Made by a program: the position numbers and the translations under genes. This document shows, one piece after another, positions 31,176-41,059 of a stretch of 62,939 nt of DNA. Position 1 is the stretch's first letter; the number at the start of each line of letters is the position of its first letter. The DNA lies in contig JAHEFF010000004.1 in NCBI GenBank assembly GCA_024640315.1, forward strand, positions 1 through 62,939. Direction: 5' to 3'. The notes below the pieces were generated by a model. It was not told the origin of the DNA. It was given only the letters and a program-made list of their open reading frames with translations, and searched no databases. Source of the DNA: Woeseiaceae bacterium. GTDB lineage: Bacteria > Pseudomonadota > Gammaproteobacteria > Steroidobacterales > Woeseiaceae.

Positions 31176-31796
31176 ATGCGTTTTTATGATGAATATATTT
31201 TGCCGCACATGATAAATCTCGCTTGTTCGACCAGGCCAACGCGCAAACAGCGCGCCAAGATTGTTCCGCAGGCCAGCGGCGAGGTTCTTGAAATCGGCTT
31301 TGGCAGCGGTTTGAACATCCCCTACTACGACACCACCCGGGTCCAAAAAATCTGGGGCCTCGAGCCTTCTGCCGGTATGCGCAAGAAGGCCCGCCCCGCT
31401 GTCGATGCTTCTGCGCTGGACATCGAATTCATCGATTTGCCTGGAGAGGAGATTCCGCTGGACGATGACAGCGTCGACACGGTACTGGTCACTTATTCTC
31501 TATGTACGATTCCCGACGCGGTTGCAGCGCTCGAAGGCATGCGCCGCGTTTTGCGTCCGGGCGGGCAATTGCTGTATTGCGAACATGGCAAGGCGCCCGA
31601 CGAAAATGTGCATCGCTGGCAGGAAAGACTCAACCCGGCCTGGCGCCGTTTTGCAGGCGGCTGCAACATGCACAGGGACATCCCGGCACTGCTCGAAGCC
31701 GGTGGATTCAGTATTAAGTCAGATGAACGAATGTATATCCCGGGTGCGAAGGTGCTTTGTTACAACTATTGGGGATCTGCCGTGGCAGCAGATTGA
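31176..31796 (+). CDS. Class I SAM-dependent methyltransferase
   Basis: This 206-residue protein has motif I EVLEIGFGSGLNIPYY, the post-motif LEPSAGM, and a C-terminal CNMHRDIPALLEAGGF segment as in UbiE/Coq5-like Methyltransf_11 proteins. The substrate is not identifiable. It starts five bases after yibQ and may be read with it. A small C-terminal block (VLCYNYWGSA) is hydrophobic and may touch the membrane. Confidence 0.8.
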   Translation: MRFYDEYILPHMINLACSTRPTRKQRAKIVPQASGEVLEIGFGSGLNIPYYDTTRVQKIWGLEPSAGMRKKARPAVDASALDIEFIDLPGEEIPLDDDSVDTVLVTYSLCTIPDAVAALEGMRRVLRPGGQLLYCEHGKAPDENVHRWQERLNPAWRRFAGGCNMHRDIPALLEAGGFSIKSDERMYIPGAKVLCYNYWGSAVAAD

Positions 31797-31850
31797 ACAA
31801 GCTGTAACAATTCCCCTCTAATACCCTGTAAGTGTAAATCTTTGGATCAA

Positions 31851-32834
31851 ATGAACGCCGTCAAGCAAATTTCTCCCGGGCTGAGCCGGACTCTATTCCT
31901 GCTGCTTGCCCTAATCCCCGCGAGCGCGTTTTCGCAGGACGCAGCGACCCCGGCGAAAGACGGCGTCGCATGCACGATGCAGTACGACCCGGTTTGTGGC
32001 GTCGACGGCAGAACTTACAGTAACGACTGCATGGCCGGCGCCGCCGGTGCGGAGATCGCCAGTCGCGGGGCGTGCTTGCAAGATGAAGCCGATGCAAACC
32101 GGCCCGAGCTCACTACCGCTTGTCCCGAAATCTATGAGCCCGTCTGTGGCGCTGATGGCGCCACCTACGCCAACGAGTGTTTCGCCGCTGAAGCAGGATT
32201 GGAGGAGGTGACGCCCGGCGCCTGTGCCACAGATGTCGAATCCTGCCCGGATGATTTCGAGCCGGTGTGCGGCATCGACGGGAACACTTACAGCAACGTC
32301 TGTTTTGCCAGCGCGTCCGGAGTTGATATAGCGAGCCTGGGTGCCTGTCTCGGAACGGGTTGCCCTGCTGATTACGACCCTGTGTGTGGCGTCAATGCGA
32401 GAACCTATCGTAATCGTTGCGAAGCCGAAGCGGAGCGAATTCCCGTTCAGCGTGCCGGGGTTTGCGATGTCGACAATTGCCCCAATGTATTCATTCCGGT
32501 TTGCGGGCCGGACGGCAAGACTTACGGCAACGCCTGTGAGGCACAGGCGGCGGGAGTGGACCTGGTCACCGAAGGTGCCTGCAACGCGCGTCCGTGTCCC
32601 AAGATGTATGTGCCGGTTTGTGGCGCTGATGACCTGACCTATGGCAATGCGTGCCTGGCGGAGCGCAATAGCGCCCGAATTATGCATGCAGGCCTATGCG
32701 AGGCGCAGGGACGCAACTGCCCGCGCATATATCAACCGGTTTGCGGCCTTAATGGCGTTACCTACGAAAACGATTGTCAGCTCGAAAATGCCGGCGAAAC
32801 GATGGCCTACGCTGGCCAGTGTGTGGGTCAGTAG
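31851..32834 (+). CDS. Secreted protein with seven Kazal-type protease inhibitor domains
   Basis: The 327-residue protein has a signal peptide (LFLLLALIPASAFS) then seven tandem Kazal modules, each with the pattern C-P-x4-[YF]-x-PVCG-x-[DN]-x-x-TY-x-N-x-C-x(n)-G-x-C. The modules start at about residues 40, 90, 130, 170, 205, 245 and 285. Kazal modules bind serine proteases of the subtilisin and trypsin type; which proteases are targeted depends on the reactive-site residue near each second Cys (here Q, I, D, A, N, K, R). ATG 31851 is chosen over TTG 31842. A guard against grazers, or control of the cell's own proteases, are possibilities only. Confidence 0.93.
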   Translation: MNAVKQISPGLSRTLFLLLALIPASAFSQDAATPAKDGVACTMQYDPVCGVDGRTYSNDCMAGAAGAEIASRGACLQDEADANRPELTTACPEIYEPVCGADGATYANECFAAEAGLEEVTPGACATDVESCPDDFEPVCGIDGNTYSNVCFASASGVDIASLGACLGTGCPADYDPVCGVNARTYRNRCEAEAERIPVQRAGVCDVDNCPNVFIPVCGPDGKTYGNACEAQAAGVDLVTEGACNARPCPKMYVPVCGADDLTYGNACLAERNSARIMHAGLCEAQGRNCPRIYQPVCGLNGVTYENDCQLENAGETMAYAGQCVGQ

Positions 32835-32850
32835 CAAGAACGCCTGGTGA

Positions 32851-35247
32851 TTACCAGGCTGCCTCGAGCCTGCCATCACCGGAATCGCGGTAAGGCATCC
32901 AGACCAGCGCGACGACGGGGATGTGAACGTCTGTTGCCTTTGCTTTCACCTGGATTTCGCTGAGTTCCTCGGCCTGTGCGTCGTAAGCATCCTCGAGGGC
33001 GTCGATTTCTTTTTCCAGTGACAGGTTGAGCGCCGCGAGGTCGGCGCGGACTTTGGCTGCGGTCTGTTGTGCCCGCGCGATGTCACCAGCTTCTTTGCTG
33101 GCGCCCGAGGCGCTGCGGATGGCGGTGCCTATTTTGCTTGCCGATGTGCTCGAGAGTCGCTTTCTGCCGAGGACGGCCCCAAGGATGGCGGTGCCGAAGG
33201 AGACGGCGCTGTCGAGTTTCTTTTTCGTGGACTGTTGTTTCTCGCGCTGAATTGCCTGCTCGGCACGCAGCAACCTGTTCTCGAGCGTCGTTGCTTTGCT
33301 GGCATATTTTTTGCGCAACTTTGCAACTGCCTGGTCACGATTTTCATTTGCGAGCTGCTGCAGGCGAATGCGAAATTCTCCTTCGGTCTCACCGACTTCC
33401 GATGTGAGTCGATATTTGGCGCTGCGGTAGAGTGTGATGATCTCGTTTAGCCGGACCCAACGCTTGAACTCTCTGCTCCATTTCACGTAATTCTTGACTT
33501 TCATTGCGGCGGACGGGCATTCGGCGTAAGTCGCGGTGCGCTCCCCGTTTTCTGCGAGCTCGTCCATCGTCAGGTTCAGCGTTTCGGCAGCATCCCAGTC
33601 GACAGCGACCGGTCCGTCTTCGAATTCAACCGTGAACAGTTTTGCCCGGGATTCGTTGACTTTGTACCTGGCGTTGGCGAACGCTAAATCTGCGGCCGCG
33701 ATCAGGCGCGGGTAGTACTGGATGTTCTCGCCCCTTGCCGGGACATAAAGCGCCCCAATTCCCGGTGGCAGCAAAGGCGCGTCGCCGCCACTGATCGCGG
33801 GTTTGTCTCCGGCCACGCTGGCTTCGCCTGTGGAGGCTTCCTTCCTGCCCGACATCAATAAGCGGATCTGGTCGCGCGTCAACGGACCGGCAAGGTAAGA
33901 CATCACCCAGCGGGTGTTAAAAATGACGGCGTCGTCTTCATGAACGTTGTGTAGCAGAAACCGGCGTTTACCAAGGCCGGCAAGCGTTTGTTGCATCTGC
34001 TGACGATTAAATTTACCCCCATGCGCGGCACCCTCGAGACCCTCCATTACCCGCGCTTTATCACGCTCGGTTTGCAGGCGGCCGATAAACCACGTGCCGG
34101 TATTTGAAAGTCCCTTGTAGTCGAGGTCTACAGGGTTTTGTGTAGCGAGTACGAGGCCGAGACCGTAGGCGCGGGCCTGCTTCAAGAGCGTTAGCAGCAG
34201 TCGTTTCGTCGGTGGATTGGCCGTCGGCGGCATGTAGCCGAAGATTTCATCCATGTACAGAATGGCGCGCAGGCTCGACGTGCCTTGCTGCGCTCTCATC
34301 CAGCCGATCAGCTCATTGAGGAGCATGGCCACAAAGAACATGCGTTCATTGTCGTCGAGGTGCGCGATCGACATGACCGAGATCCGTGGCTTGCCTGCGT
34401 CGGTGTAGAGAAGGCTGGCAGCGTCAAGTGCCGGGCCTTCCATCCAGACGCCAAAGCCTGGTGCCGCGAGCAGGTTGTTCAGTCGCATCGCCAGGCCGAA
34501 GCGGTCTTTGGATGGATAAAATGATTCAATGTCCATAACGCCGATCTTTGAGATGGGCGGCGTCTGGATCGCGCCGATCAATGCAGCGATGTCGAGGCTG
34601 CGACCTTCCTGCCAGACATGATCGAGAATTTGCGAGATGAGAATGTGTTCGCGGCTCGAAATCGGATCTGCATTGATGCCCAGTAATGACAGGATGCTTG
34701 TCGCTGTCGCCTGAACGCGCTCGCGGTAAAGATCGCCGTCATTGAGCACAGCGGCTGGTGGGGCCGAAAAAGACTGCAGAACAGAAACGGGCTGACCCGC
34801 GTTGCTTCCGGGCGTGTAAATCGAGACCTCGGTTTTGCTGCGAAGGGTTCTGATGCGTTGGCCATCCTGACCCCAGTCGGCGAGACCCTTCTTCCATAAG
34901 GCGGCCTGCCCGCTGGCATATTCGTCAGGCGTCTGGCCTTTGTCACTTGCGGCTCTTGCATTGACCCAGGGCCTGAAGCTTTCGGCTTTGAAATCGGGAA
35001 AGGTCAGCATCAGGTTGCCGAGATCGCCTTTCGGGTCGATCGCGATGACCGGGATATTGTCCATCGCCGCTTCTTCAAGAATGCTGATACCGAGCCCGGT
35101 TTTGCCGGACCCGGTCATGCCGATGATTACCGCATGCGTCGTGAGATCTTTTGCATCGTAGAGCACAAGGTCATCCGTGACCTTGTCGCCGTCAGTATCG
35201 TAGCGTTTGCCGAGATAAAACGCCCCGAGTTTTTCGTAATCAATCAC
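32851..35247 (-). CDS. HerA/VirB4-like P-loop ATPase
   Basis: The 798-residue protein has Walker A GMTGSGKTGLG near residue 43, Walker B ILYMDEIFGYMPP, an arginine/sensor region ATQNPVDLDYKG and FIGRLQTERDKARVMEGL, typical of the HerA-FtsK superfamily. The C-terminal third is a coiled coil rich in Lys, Glu, Arg and Gln (about residues 610-780) with a final beta-like end. HerA-type ATPases act in DNA processing or pump nucleic acid, but no nuclease partner (NurA) is here. Function is unassigned. It converges with the Kazal gene, whose stop is 16 bases away. Confidence 0.85.
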   Translation of the reverse strand: MIDYEKLGAFYLGKRYDTDGDKVTDDLVLYDAKDLTTHAVIIGMTGSGKTGLGISILEEAAMDNIPVIAIDPKGDLGNLMLTFPDFKAESFRPWVNARAASDKGQTPDEYASGQAALWKKGLADWGQDGQRIRTLRSKTEVSIYTPGSNAGQPVSVLQSFSAPPAAVLNDGDLYRERVQATATSILSLLGINADPISSREHILISQILDHVWQEGRSLDIAALIGAIQTPPISKIGVMDIESFYPSKDRFGLAMRLNNLLAAPGFGVWMEGPALDAASLLYTDAGKPRISVMSIAHLDDNERMFFVAMLLNELIGWMRAQQGTSSLRAILYMDEIFGYMPPTANPPTKRLLLTLLKQARAYGLGLVLATQNPVDLDYKGLSNTGTWFIGRLQTERDKARVMEGLEGAAHGGKFNRQQMQQTLAGLGKRRFLLHNVHEDDAVIFNTRWVMSYLAGPLTRDQIRLLMSGRKEASTGEASVAGDKPAISGGDAPLLPPGIGALYVPARGENIQYYPRLIAAADLAFANARYKVNESRAKLFTVEFEDGPVAVDWDAAETLNLTMDELAENGERTATYAECPSAAMKVKNYVKWSREFKRWVRLNEIITLYRSAKYRLTSEVGETEGEFRIRLQQLANENRDQAVAKLRKKYASKATTLENRLLRAEQAIQREKQQSTKKKLDSAVSFGTAILGAVLGRKRLSSTSASKIGTAIRSASGASKEAGDIARAQQTAAKVRADLAALNLSLEKEIDALEDAYDAQAEELSEIQVKAKATDVHIPVVALVWMPYRDSGDGRLEAAW

Positions 35248-35256
35248 GGCGTTAAT

Positions 35257-37182
35257 TTATGCAGACTTTGCAGATGCGACGCGGTACATCCAGAAACAGA
35301 CTGCCGCGATGACCACCAGGCCGACATCGCCACCAAACTGCATGGATTCGCCAAGCGCCAATACGTCAGGATCGCCTGATTTCACGATCGGAATTGCCAT
35401 CAGGATGCCGACCAGCGCCTCACCGGTGATCAGTCCGGCGGCAAACAACATGCCGTGACGCATGCTCTTCTCTCCATCTTCGCCGCGCTTTGCGTGAACT
35501 CTGGAAGCAAAGTGAGCGATGAGGCCACCGACCAGGATCGCAGACGACAATTCCAGCGGCAGGTAAATGCCGACGGCGACCGCAAGCACCGGGGCGCGGA
35601 ACGAAGATCCCTTTGACTTAAGGATTTCGTCGGTGATGATGACCAGGATACCGACAATCCCCCCGATGAAAGCCATGGTCCACGGCAGTCCACCGTGGAA
35701 TACGCCCTGTGCCACCGAGGCCATCAGGGTTGCCTGTGGAGCGGACAGTGGGTTCGGATGTTCAGCCGTCGGTACACCAATGCCGTAGGCCTGCAGGAGT
35801 AAATTCAGGATGGGTGCCATCACGAAAACGGCGGATAGAACGCCGACGCCCTGCATCACCTGCTGTTTCCAGGGGGTGGCGCCAAGGATGTGACCCGCTT
35901 TGAGATCCTGCATGTTGTCGCCGGCGATTGCGGCGGCACAGCAGACGACGCCGCCGATCATGATGGCCGCTGAAGGGCCGACCGCAGAATCGCCGCCCAT
36001 CATCGCAAGCAGGATGAGCGAGGCGAATAAGATCGTCGCGATGGTGATACCGGATATCGGGTTGTTCGATGAACCGACAAGACCCGCCATGTAGCCGGCG
36101 ACCGAGGAAAACAGGAATCCGGCGATGACCATAATGATGGTCATCGAGAGGCTGATGCCGTAGCTGTTCACGATCGTCTGGTAAAGGATGAAGATTGGAA
36201 TAACGAACACCGCGACACCAATCAACACATAATTCATCGGTATGTCCTGCTCGGCGTGGTTGGTCGTTGCGGACGGGCCGGCCTTGTACTGCGCCATGCC
36301 GCTTTTGATTCCGTCAACGAGCGAGCCGCGCATGGAAATCAACGCCCAGACGCCACCGACAACCATTGCTCCGACACCCAGGTAGCGAATCTGCTGGCTC
36401 CAGATTGCGCCGGAAAGATCTTCCGCGCCGACCCCGGCAGCAAACATGGCTGCAAGCTCCGGGCTGCTGTCCAGGAAGAACGTGGAAAAAACCGGGATAC
36501 CCACGTACCAGGAAATGGCTCCGCCGGCGAAAACGAGCACAGAGATGTTCAGACCAACAATAAAGCCAACGCTGATCAGCGCCGGCGACAGGTTAATGCC
36601 CAGGTAGCCGATAGTTGAGCCGCCGAAATAGCGAGCGGCCTGAGCGGTACCGGTGAGAAGTTTCAAGCCTGTTGAGGCAAATTTTATGACCGCACCAGCT
36701 ATTGCAGCCATGGCCAGGAATTTCACACCGGAGGCCGGGTCGTCGCCAACCTTCAGAACCTCAGCGGTTGCCACGCCTTCCGGATAGGCTAAATTTTGTT
36801 CGACGATGAGCGAGCGGCGCAACGGAATCGTAAACATTACGCCGAGCAGACCACCGAGTCCGGCGATAGCGCTCACCCACCAGTAATCAAACACATCCCA
36901 ATAGCCGAGAATAATCAGTGCCGGGATAGTGAAGATCACGCCTGCAGCAAGAGATTCACCCGCAGAAGCTGCCGTTTGCACGATGTTGTTTTCCAGAATA
37001 TTCGAGGTTTTGAACATTCTGAGTATGGCCATCGATATGACGGCGGCCGGAATCGATGCGGATACGGTCAAACCCGCAAACAGGCCGAGGTACGCGTTGG
37101 CGCCTGCAAGCACGGCTGACAGGATGATGCCAAGCAGGATCGCCTTGACCGTAAGTTGCGGTAACACGGGCGGTGAATTCAT
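35257..37182 (-). CDS. OPT-family oligopeptide transporter
   Basis: This is a 641-residue inner-membrane protein with about 16 predicted helices. It begins with the family signature VLPQLTVKAILLGIILSAVLAGANAYLGLFAGLTVSASIPAAV and has GASNNPISGI-like segment SSNNPISGITIAT. Members import peptides and peptide-metal conjugates by proton symport. GGAGAGG lies four bases before the ATG. Substrate here is unknown. It is followed nine bases downstream by the HerA-like ATPase gene on the same strand, so they may be co-transcribed. Confidence 0.92.
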   Translation of the reverse strand: MNSPPVLPQLTVKAILLGIILSAVLAGANAYLGLFAGLTVSASIPAAVISMAILRMFKTSNILENNIVQTAASAGESLAAGVIFTIPALIILGYWDVFDYWWVSAIAGLGGLLGVMFTIPLRRSLIVEQNLAYPEGVATAEVLKVGDDPASGVKFLAMAAIAGAVIKFASTGLKLLTGTAQAARYFGGSTIGYLGINLSPALISVGFIVGLNISVLVFAGGAISWYVGIPVFSTFFLDSSPELAAMFAAGVGAEDLSGAIWSQQIRYLGVGAMVVGGVWALISMRGSLVDGIKSGMAQYKAGPSATTNHAEQDIPMNYVLIGVAVFVIPIFILYQTIVNSYGISLSMTIIMVIAGFLFSSVAGYMAGLVGSSNNPISGITIATILFASLILLAMMGGDSAVGPSAAIMIGGVVCCAAAIAGDNMQDLKAGHILGATPWKQQVMQGVGVLSAVFVMAPILNLLLQAYGIGVPTAEHPNPLSAPQATLMASVAQGVFHGGLPWTMAFIGGIVGILVIITDEILKSKGSSFRAPVLAVAVGIYLPLELSSAILVGGLIAHFASRVHAKRGEDGEKSMRHGMLFAAGLITGEALVGILMAIPIVKSGDPDVLALGESMQFGGDVGLVVIAAVCFWMYRVASAKSA

Positions 37183-37391
37183 GAGCCTCTCCGGTTCTTA
37201 TTTTATTGTTGTCGCCGCATAAGGTTCTCTGCGTTCATGCAGCGCAGTAAGGGCATTCTAGCCAAATGCCGCCATCATGCCTATCCGGCACGGATTCAGC
37301 AGCGCCCGGCCGTTATGGTACCTTTGCTGATACCTGACCCTCGCGACTCGCCTGGCTCACCAACACTAACAATAAGCAGGCAGTGGTAAGG

Positions 37392-37401
37392 GGTGTACAC
37401 C
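37392..37401. promoter_or_regulatory. Palindrome GGTGTACACC upstream of the SSF gene
   Basis: A perfect ten-base palindrome lies 33 bases before the SSF start codon in the 252-base gap that separates the divergent OPT and SSF genes. It could be a regulator half-site pair, but the length makes chance possible. Nothing else in the gap stands out. Confidence 0.3.
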
Positions 37402-37434
37402 TTTCCAAACACGGTCGTTCCGGAGAGCACGTAA

Positions 37435-38958
37435 ATGACTTATATCGTTGTCGTTGTCGCTTATGTACTGATTCTACTGGGCATCAGCATCTACAAGAGC
37501 CGCACCGTTAAATCGGATGAAGACTTCATGGTTGCCGGCCGGAATGTGCCTGTTTATATGCTGGTCGCGACGCTGGTTTGTACCTGGATTGGATCAGGCA
37601 GTCTTTTTGGCACTGCGGGACTGACTTTTCGTACCGGCGTATCCGAGCTCTGGTTCTCATCCGGCGCCTGGGTCGGCATCCTGGTTGTTTACATGATCGC
37701 GGCCCGCGTGCGCCGCATTGCACAATACACGCTGACCGATCTGCTGGAAAAACGCTACAGCCAGCTTGCCAAGGTGCTAGGCACGATTACCATTATCATT
37801 GCCTACATGGTCATCGCCGGTTACCAGTTCAAAGGTGGCGGCCGTTTCATTGCAATACTTTCTGACGGGGCCATTACACCGGAAGCCGGCATGATCATTG
37901 CTGCGTTGCTGATTGTTGGCTTCACCGTTCTTGCGGGCATGGTGTCGATTGTCTCGATTGACATTTTTAATGGCGTCATCATGCTCCTGGCCATGATTGT
38001 CACGCTGCCATTTGCTATCGCTGGTCACGGTGGTCTGGATGCCGTCATCACGACTATTCAGCAAAATCAACCGAGCCACCTTTCTGCTATGGGCGGCCAC
38101 GATTTCATCTGGGTCGTCGGAATCGCACTGCCTACTTTTCTGTTGCTCATGAGTGAAAGCAGCATGTATCAAAAGTTTTCCTCGGCGGATAGTGCGGAGA
38201 ATGCGAAGAAGGCTGTGTTGGGTATGTTTGTTGGTGTAGTCGTCGTTGAAACGCTGATGATGGCGATCGCATTGGTCGGTTTCGCCATCTACGCTGACGA
38301 CCCGAGGTTTTTCATGGCGGATGGCAGCGTCGACCGGGCAATGGCCGAGGAGATTATTCTTCGTATCGGATTCGAGCAACTGCCTGTCGTTATTGGTTCT
38401 TTGTTGCTCGCCGCGGGCGCTGCAATAGTTATTTCGACCGGCAACACATTCCTGATGGTGACGTCTACGAATGTTACCCGGGACATTTTCCAGGCCTTTT
38501 TCTATAAAGATGCGTCGTCATCTCAAATCGTATGGATACAACGGGCGTGCATCGTCGGTATCGGTTTGCTCGCCTACCTGATGATGAGCCAGTTCGAAAC
38601 GATCCTTGAAATGGCGTTGATCTCGTACACGATGATCGGCGCGTCGCTGGCGCCACCGTTGCTGGCTGCGTTCTTTTGGAAACGGGTCACGCGCGCGGGT
38701 GGCGTTGCGTCGATTGCATCGGGCATGCTGACGGTCATCGTAATTGCCACGCTCAACTCGATCTATAAGGACAGCGCCGAGGGGCTTCAGCTTCTCGGTA
38801 TCTCGTTCCCGATGGACACGGACTACATTGCCATACCAGCGGTCATCGTGTCGGTATCTACACTGGTTGTTGTCAGCCTGCTAACGCCCAAACCGCTGGA
38901 CAGTGACTGGCAGGAGTTTATGGTCGGCGGCGAACCGGCGGTGCCGCCGAAGCCCTGA
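37435..38958 (+). CDS. Sodium:solute symporter (SSF family)
   Basis: This 507-residue inner-membrane protein has about 13 helices, an N-terminal VVAYVLILLGISIYKSRTVKS, the SSF block AGRNVPVYMLVATLVCTWIGSGSLFG and the sodium-site region SSMYQKFSSADSAENAKKA. SSF proteins take up organic solutes with Na+, in line with a marine life. GGAGAG is eight bases upstream of the ATG. The solute is not identifiable. It converges with tatC. Confidence 0.92.
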   Translation: MTYIVVVVAYVLILLGISIYKSRTVKSDEDFMVAGRNVPVYMLVATLVCTWIGSGSLFGTAGLTFRTGVSELWFSSGAWVGILVVYMIAARVRRIAQYTLTDLLEKRYSQLAKVLGTITIIIAYMVIAGYQFKGGGRFIAILSDGAITPEAGMIIAALLIVGFTVLAGMVSIVSIDIFNGVIMLLAMIVTLPFAIAGHGGLDAVITTIQQNQPSHLSAMGGHDFIWVVGIALPTFLLLMSESSMYQKFSSADSAENAKKAVLGMFVGVVVVETLMMAIALVGFAIYADDPRFFMADGSVDRAMAEEIILRIGFEQLPVVIGSLLLAAGAAIVISTGNTFLMVTSTNVTRDIFQAFFYKDASSSQIVWIQRACIVGIGLLAYLMMSQFETILEMALISYTMIGASLAPPLLAAFFWKRVTRAGGVASIASGMLTVIVIATLNSIYKDSAEGLQLLGISFPMDTDYIAIPAVIVSVSTLVVVSLLTPKPLDSDWQEFMVGGEPAVPPKP

Positions 38959-38965
38959 CAGGAAG

Positions 38966-39745
38966 CTACTCAGCCTCGGCTTCTTGTGCCGAATCTTTTT
39001 CCCGGATGGCGAAGATCCTGGACATCAGGATTCCCAGCTCAAACAGCAAGTAAACGGGCACGGCCAGGAGCGTCTGGCTGATGACGTCAGGCGGCGTAAG
39101 AAACATGCCGACGACGAAGGCGCCCAGGAAAACATAAGGCCGCGCTTTGGACAGCTTCCTGGGCGTTGTGAGCCCGGTCCAGACGACGAGAACGGTTGCG
39201 ATGGGCACCTCAAACGCCAGGCCAAACGCAAAAATAATTGTGGTGATGAAGTCCAGGTATTTCGCTATGTCTGTTTGAACTTCGACGCCTACGGGGGCAA
39301 TGCCGGTGAAGAATTTGAAGATCAACGGAAATACGAGGTAGTAGGCGAAGGCAACACCTAGATAAAAAAGGACGATGCTGGAACCGAGCAAAGGCATCGC
39401 AAAGTGTTTTTCTTTCTTGTAAAGACCGGGCGCGACAAATGCCCAGACCTGGTAAAGAACCACCGGCATTGCTGCAAACAGCGCGACATAAGCGGTGAGT
39501 TTGAACGGTGTTAGCAGTGGCGAGGCAACTTCTGTCGCGATCATCTTGCCGCCTGGCAATACAGCCATCAACGGTTCTGATGCGATCGCAAATATGTCGG
39601 CGGACCATGGCAACAGGGCGACAAAGAACACAGCAACCGTGGCGACGATTTTCAGCAGGCGGTTCCGCAATTCGATCAGGTGAGAAAGGAGTGTGCCCTC
39701 CGCGAGATCTTCCTCGGTCGCTTTGGTTTCTTCTGCCTCGGTCAC
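38966..39745 (-). CDS. tatC: Twin-arginine translocase subunit TatC
   Basis: TatC is the six-helix receptor for twin-arginine signals. The 259-residue protein has SHLIELRNRLLKI at the N-terminus and the conserved YQVWAFVAPGLYKKEKHFAMPLLGSSIVLFYLGVAFAYYLVFP, with an acidic cytoplasmic tail. The ATG overlaps the tatB stop by four bases. The operon is tatA-tatB-tatC (leftward), and the Tat-dependent TRAP binding protein lies just to the right. Confidence 0.98.
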   Translation of the reverse strand: MTEAEETKATEEDLAEGTLLSHLIELRNRLLKIVATVAVFFVALLPWSADIFAIASEPLMAVLPGGKMIATEVASPLLTPFKLTAYVALFAAMPVVLYQVWAFVAPGLYKKEKHFAMPLLGSSIVLFYLGVAFAYYLVFPLIFKFFTGIAPVGVEVQTDIAKYLDFITTIIFAFGLAFEVPIATVLVVWTGLTTPRKLSKARPYVFLGAFVVGMFLTPPDVISQTLLAVPVYLLFELGILMSRIFAIREKDSAQEAEAE

Positions 39746-40188
39746 GACGCCTCTTTCTTTTCGTCCGGTTCGTCGGCAACGACGGCATGCTTGGCTGCTT
39801 TCTCTACAGCTTCGCGTTCCGCGTCAGAAGCTTCGCGATCTGCCTGTTCATCATCGATAGCATCGCCGACACCGGTGCCGGGATCCTCTTCGCCATGTGC
39901 TGGTGAATATTCATCGTCGTCACGAGGTAACGCGACGTCTTCCGTTGCCGATGCCTCCGCAGCGGGTTTTTGTGACGGTTCGCGGAACGACGGTGGTGGC
40001 TTGATGGTGGGCGGCTTGTTGAGGTCGAGTTCTTCCTCAAGCTGCCGTTTCATGACGCGCGTCATACGTCGCGCCTGCCCGAGCCAGCCACCAATCTGAG
40101 TGGCAATGCGCGGCAAACGTTCCGGTCCCAATACGATAAGACCGATAATCATCAAGAGGACCAGCTCCTGGCCACCTATACCGAACAT
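39742..40188 (-). CDS. tatB: Twin-arginine translocase subunit TatB
   Basis: TatB passes substrates between TatC and TatA. The 148-residue protein has the N-terminal MFGIGGQELVLLMIIGLIVLGPERLPRIA membrane helix with Glu8, amphipathic helix (QIGGWLGQARRMTRVMKRQL), and a long Glu/Asp/Pro/Ala-rich tail. Length is within range for the family. It lies 14 bases after tatA. Confidence 0.95.
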   Translation of the reverse strand: MFGIGGQELVLLMIIGLIVLGPERLPRIATQIGGWLGQARRMTRVMKRQLEEELDLNKPPTIKPPPSFREPSQKPAAEASATEDVALPRDDDEYSPAHGEEDPGTGVGDAIDDEQADREASDAEREAVEKAAKHAVVADEPDEKKEAS

Positions 40189-40202
40189 GGTGCGCTACCA
40201 GT

Positions 40203-40439
40203 CTAGCCGTGTTTGTCTTTGGCGGGTTCTTCGCTCGGCGTACTGTCAAAATTTGCATCTTCTGACTGGTTGCCGAGTTGTTCCGTGGGTTCCTTGTCAG
40301 CCTCGTTCATTGCAGAACGAAAGCCCTTGACGGCATCGCCGACGTCGGTGCCGATTGTCTTCAGCTTTTTGGTGCCAAAAATGGCAATGACGATTACCAG
40401 AACGATTAAAAGCTGCCAGATACTGACATTGGACAACAT
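40203..40439 (-). CDS. tatA: Twin-arginine translocase subunit TatA
   Basis: TatA forms the channel-lining oligomer. The 78-residue protein starts [30 protein letters not shown], then an amphipathic helix [13 protein letters not shown] and an acidic polar tail. ATG 40439 is the start used by the family; a start 14 codons upstream would precede the helix by a non-conserved region. GGGAG lies nine bases upstream. Confidence 0.96.
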   Translation of the reverse strand: MLSNVSIWQLLIVLVIVIAIFGTKKLKTIGTDVGDAVKGFRSAMNEADKEPTEQLGNQSEDANFDSTPSEEPAKDKHG

Positions 40440-40547
40440 GTCTTCAATCTCCCGGGGCGCTGCCCCTCTCAATTCTCTCAATACCCCTCAAGCGGGGCCG
40501 AATTATGTTCATGATACCCGTGCGGAAGCAACAAAACCGAACGAAGA

Positions 40548-40985
40548 TCACGCCTCCAGCCAGAAGGTCACAGGCCCGTCATTGATCAGCGCGACTTTCA
40601 TATCGGCGCCAAATATGCCCGTTTCCACTGCGGGCAGACTTTCCGCGCATTTGGCGACAAATTGCCCGAAATACGCCCGTCCTTTGTCCGGCGGCGCTGC
40701 CCTGGTGAAACTGGGCCGCATCCCCTTCCCGGTATCTGCGGCCAGCGTGAACTGGGGCACCACCAGCAGTTCAAGCCCCTCATCCAGGAGGCTCTTGTTC
40801 ATGCGGTCCTGGTCATCCGGGAACACCCGGTAACCGAGCACCCGCTCCGCCATCCGGGACACAGTTGCGACGCTGTCATCCGGTTGTACTGCAAGCAGGA
40901 CCAACAAGCCACGCCCGATTTGCCCGGTGACTTCACTATTCACAGTGACACTGGCTTCACTGACTCTTTGGATCAGGGATATCAA
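40548..40985 (-). CDS. dtd: D-aminoacyl-tRNA deacylase
   Basis: Dtd hydrolyses D-aminoacyl-tRNAs such as D-Tyr-tRNA. The 145-residue protein begins LIQRVSEASVTV and has LLVVPQFTLAADTGKGMRPSF and the Gly-cis-Pro motif NDGPVTFWLE at the end. The start is TTG 40985 with AGGAAACCGGGAA upstream. It is 108 bases before tatA on the same strand. Confidence 0.96.
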   Translation of the reverse strand: MISLIQRVSEASVTVNSEVTGQIGRGLLVLLAVQPDDSVATVSRMAERVLGYRVFPDDQDRMNKSLLDEGLELLVVPQFTLAADTGKGMRPSFTRAAPPDKGRAYFGQFVAKCAESLPAVETGIFGADMKVALINDGPVTFWLEA

Positions 40986-41059
40986 TTCCCGGTTTCCTGC
41001 TGCTGCCGCGGGCGGACATCATACCGGGCATTGGCCTGGCGGCAAGCGTCAGCCAATCT

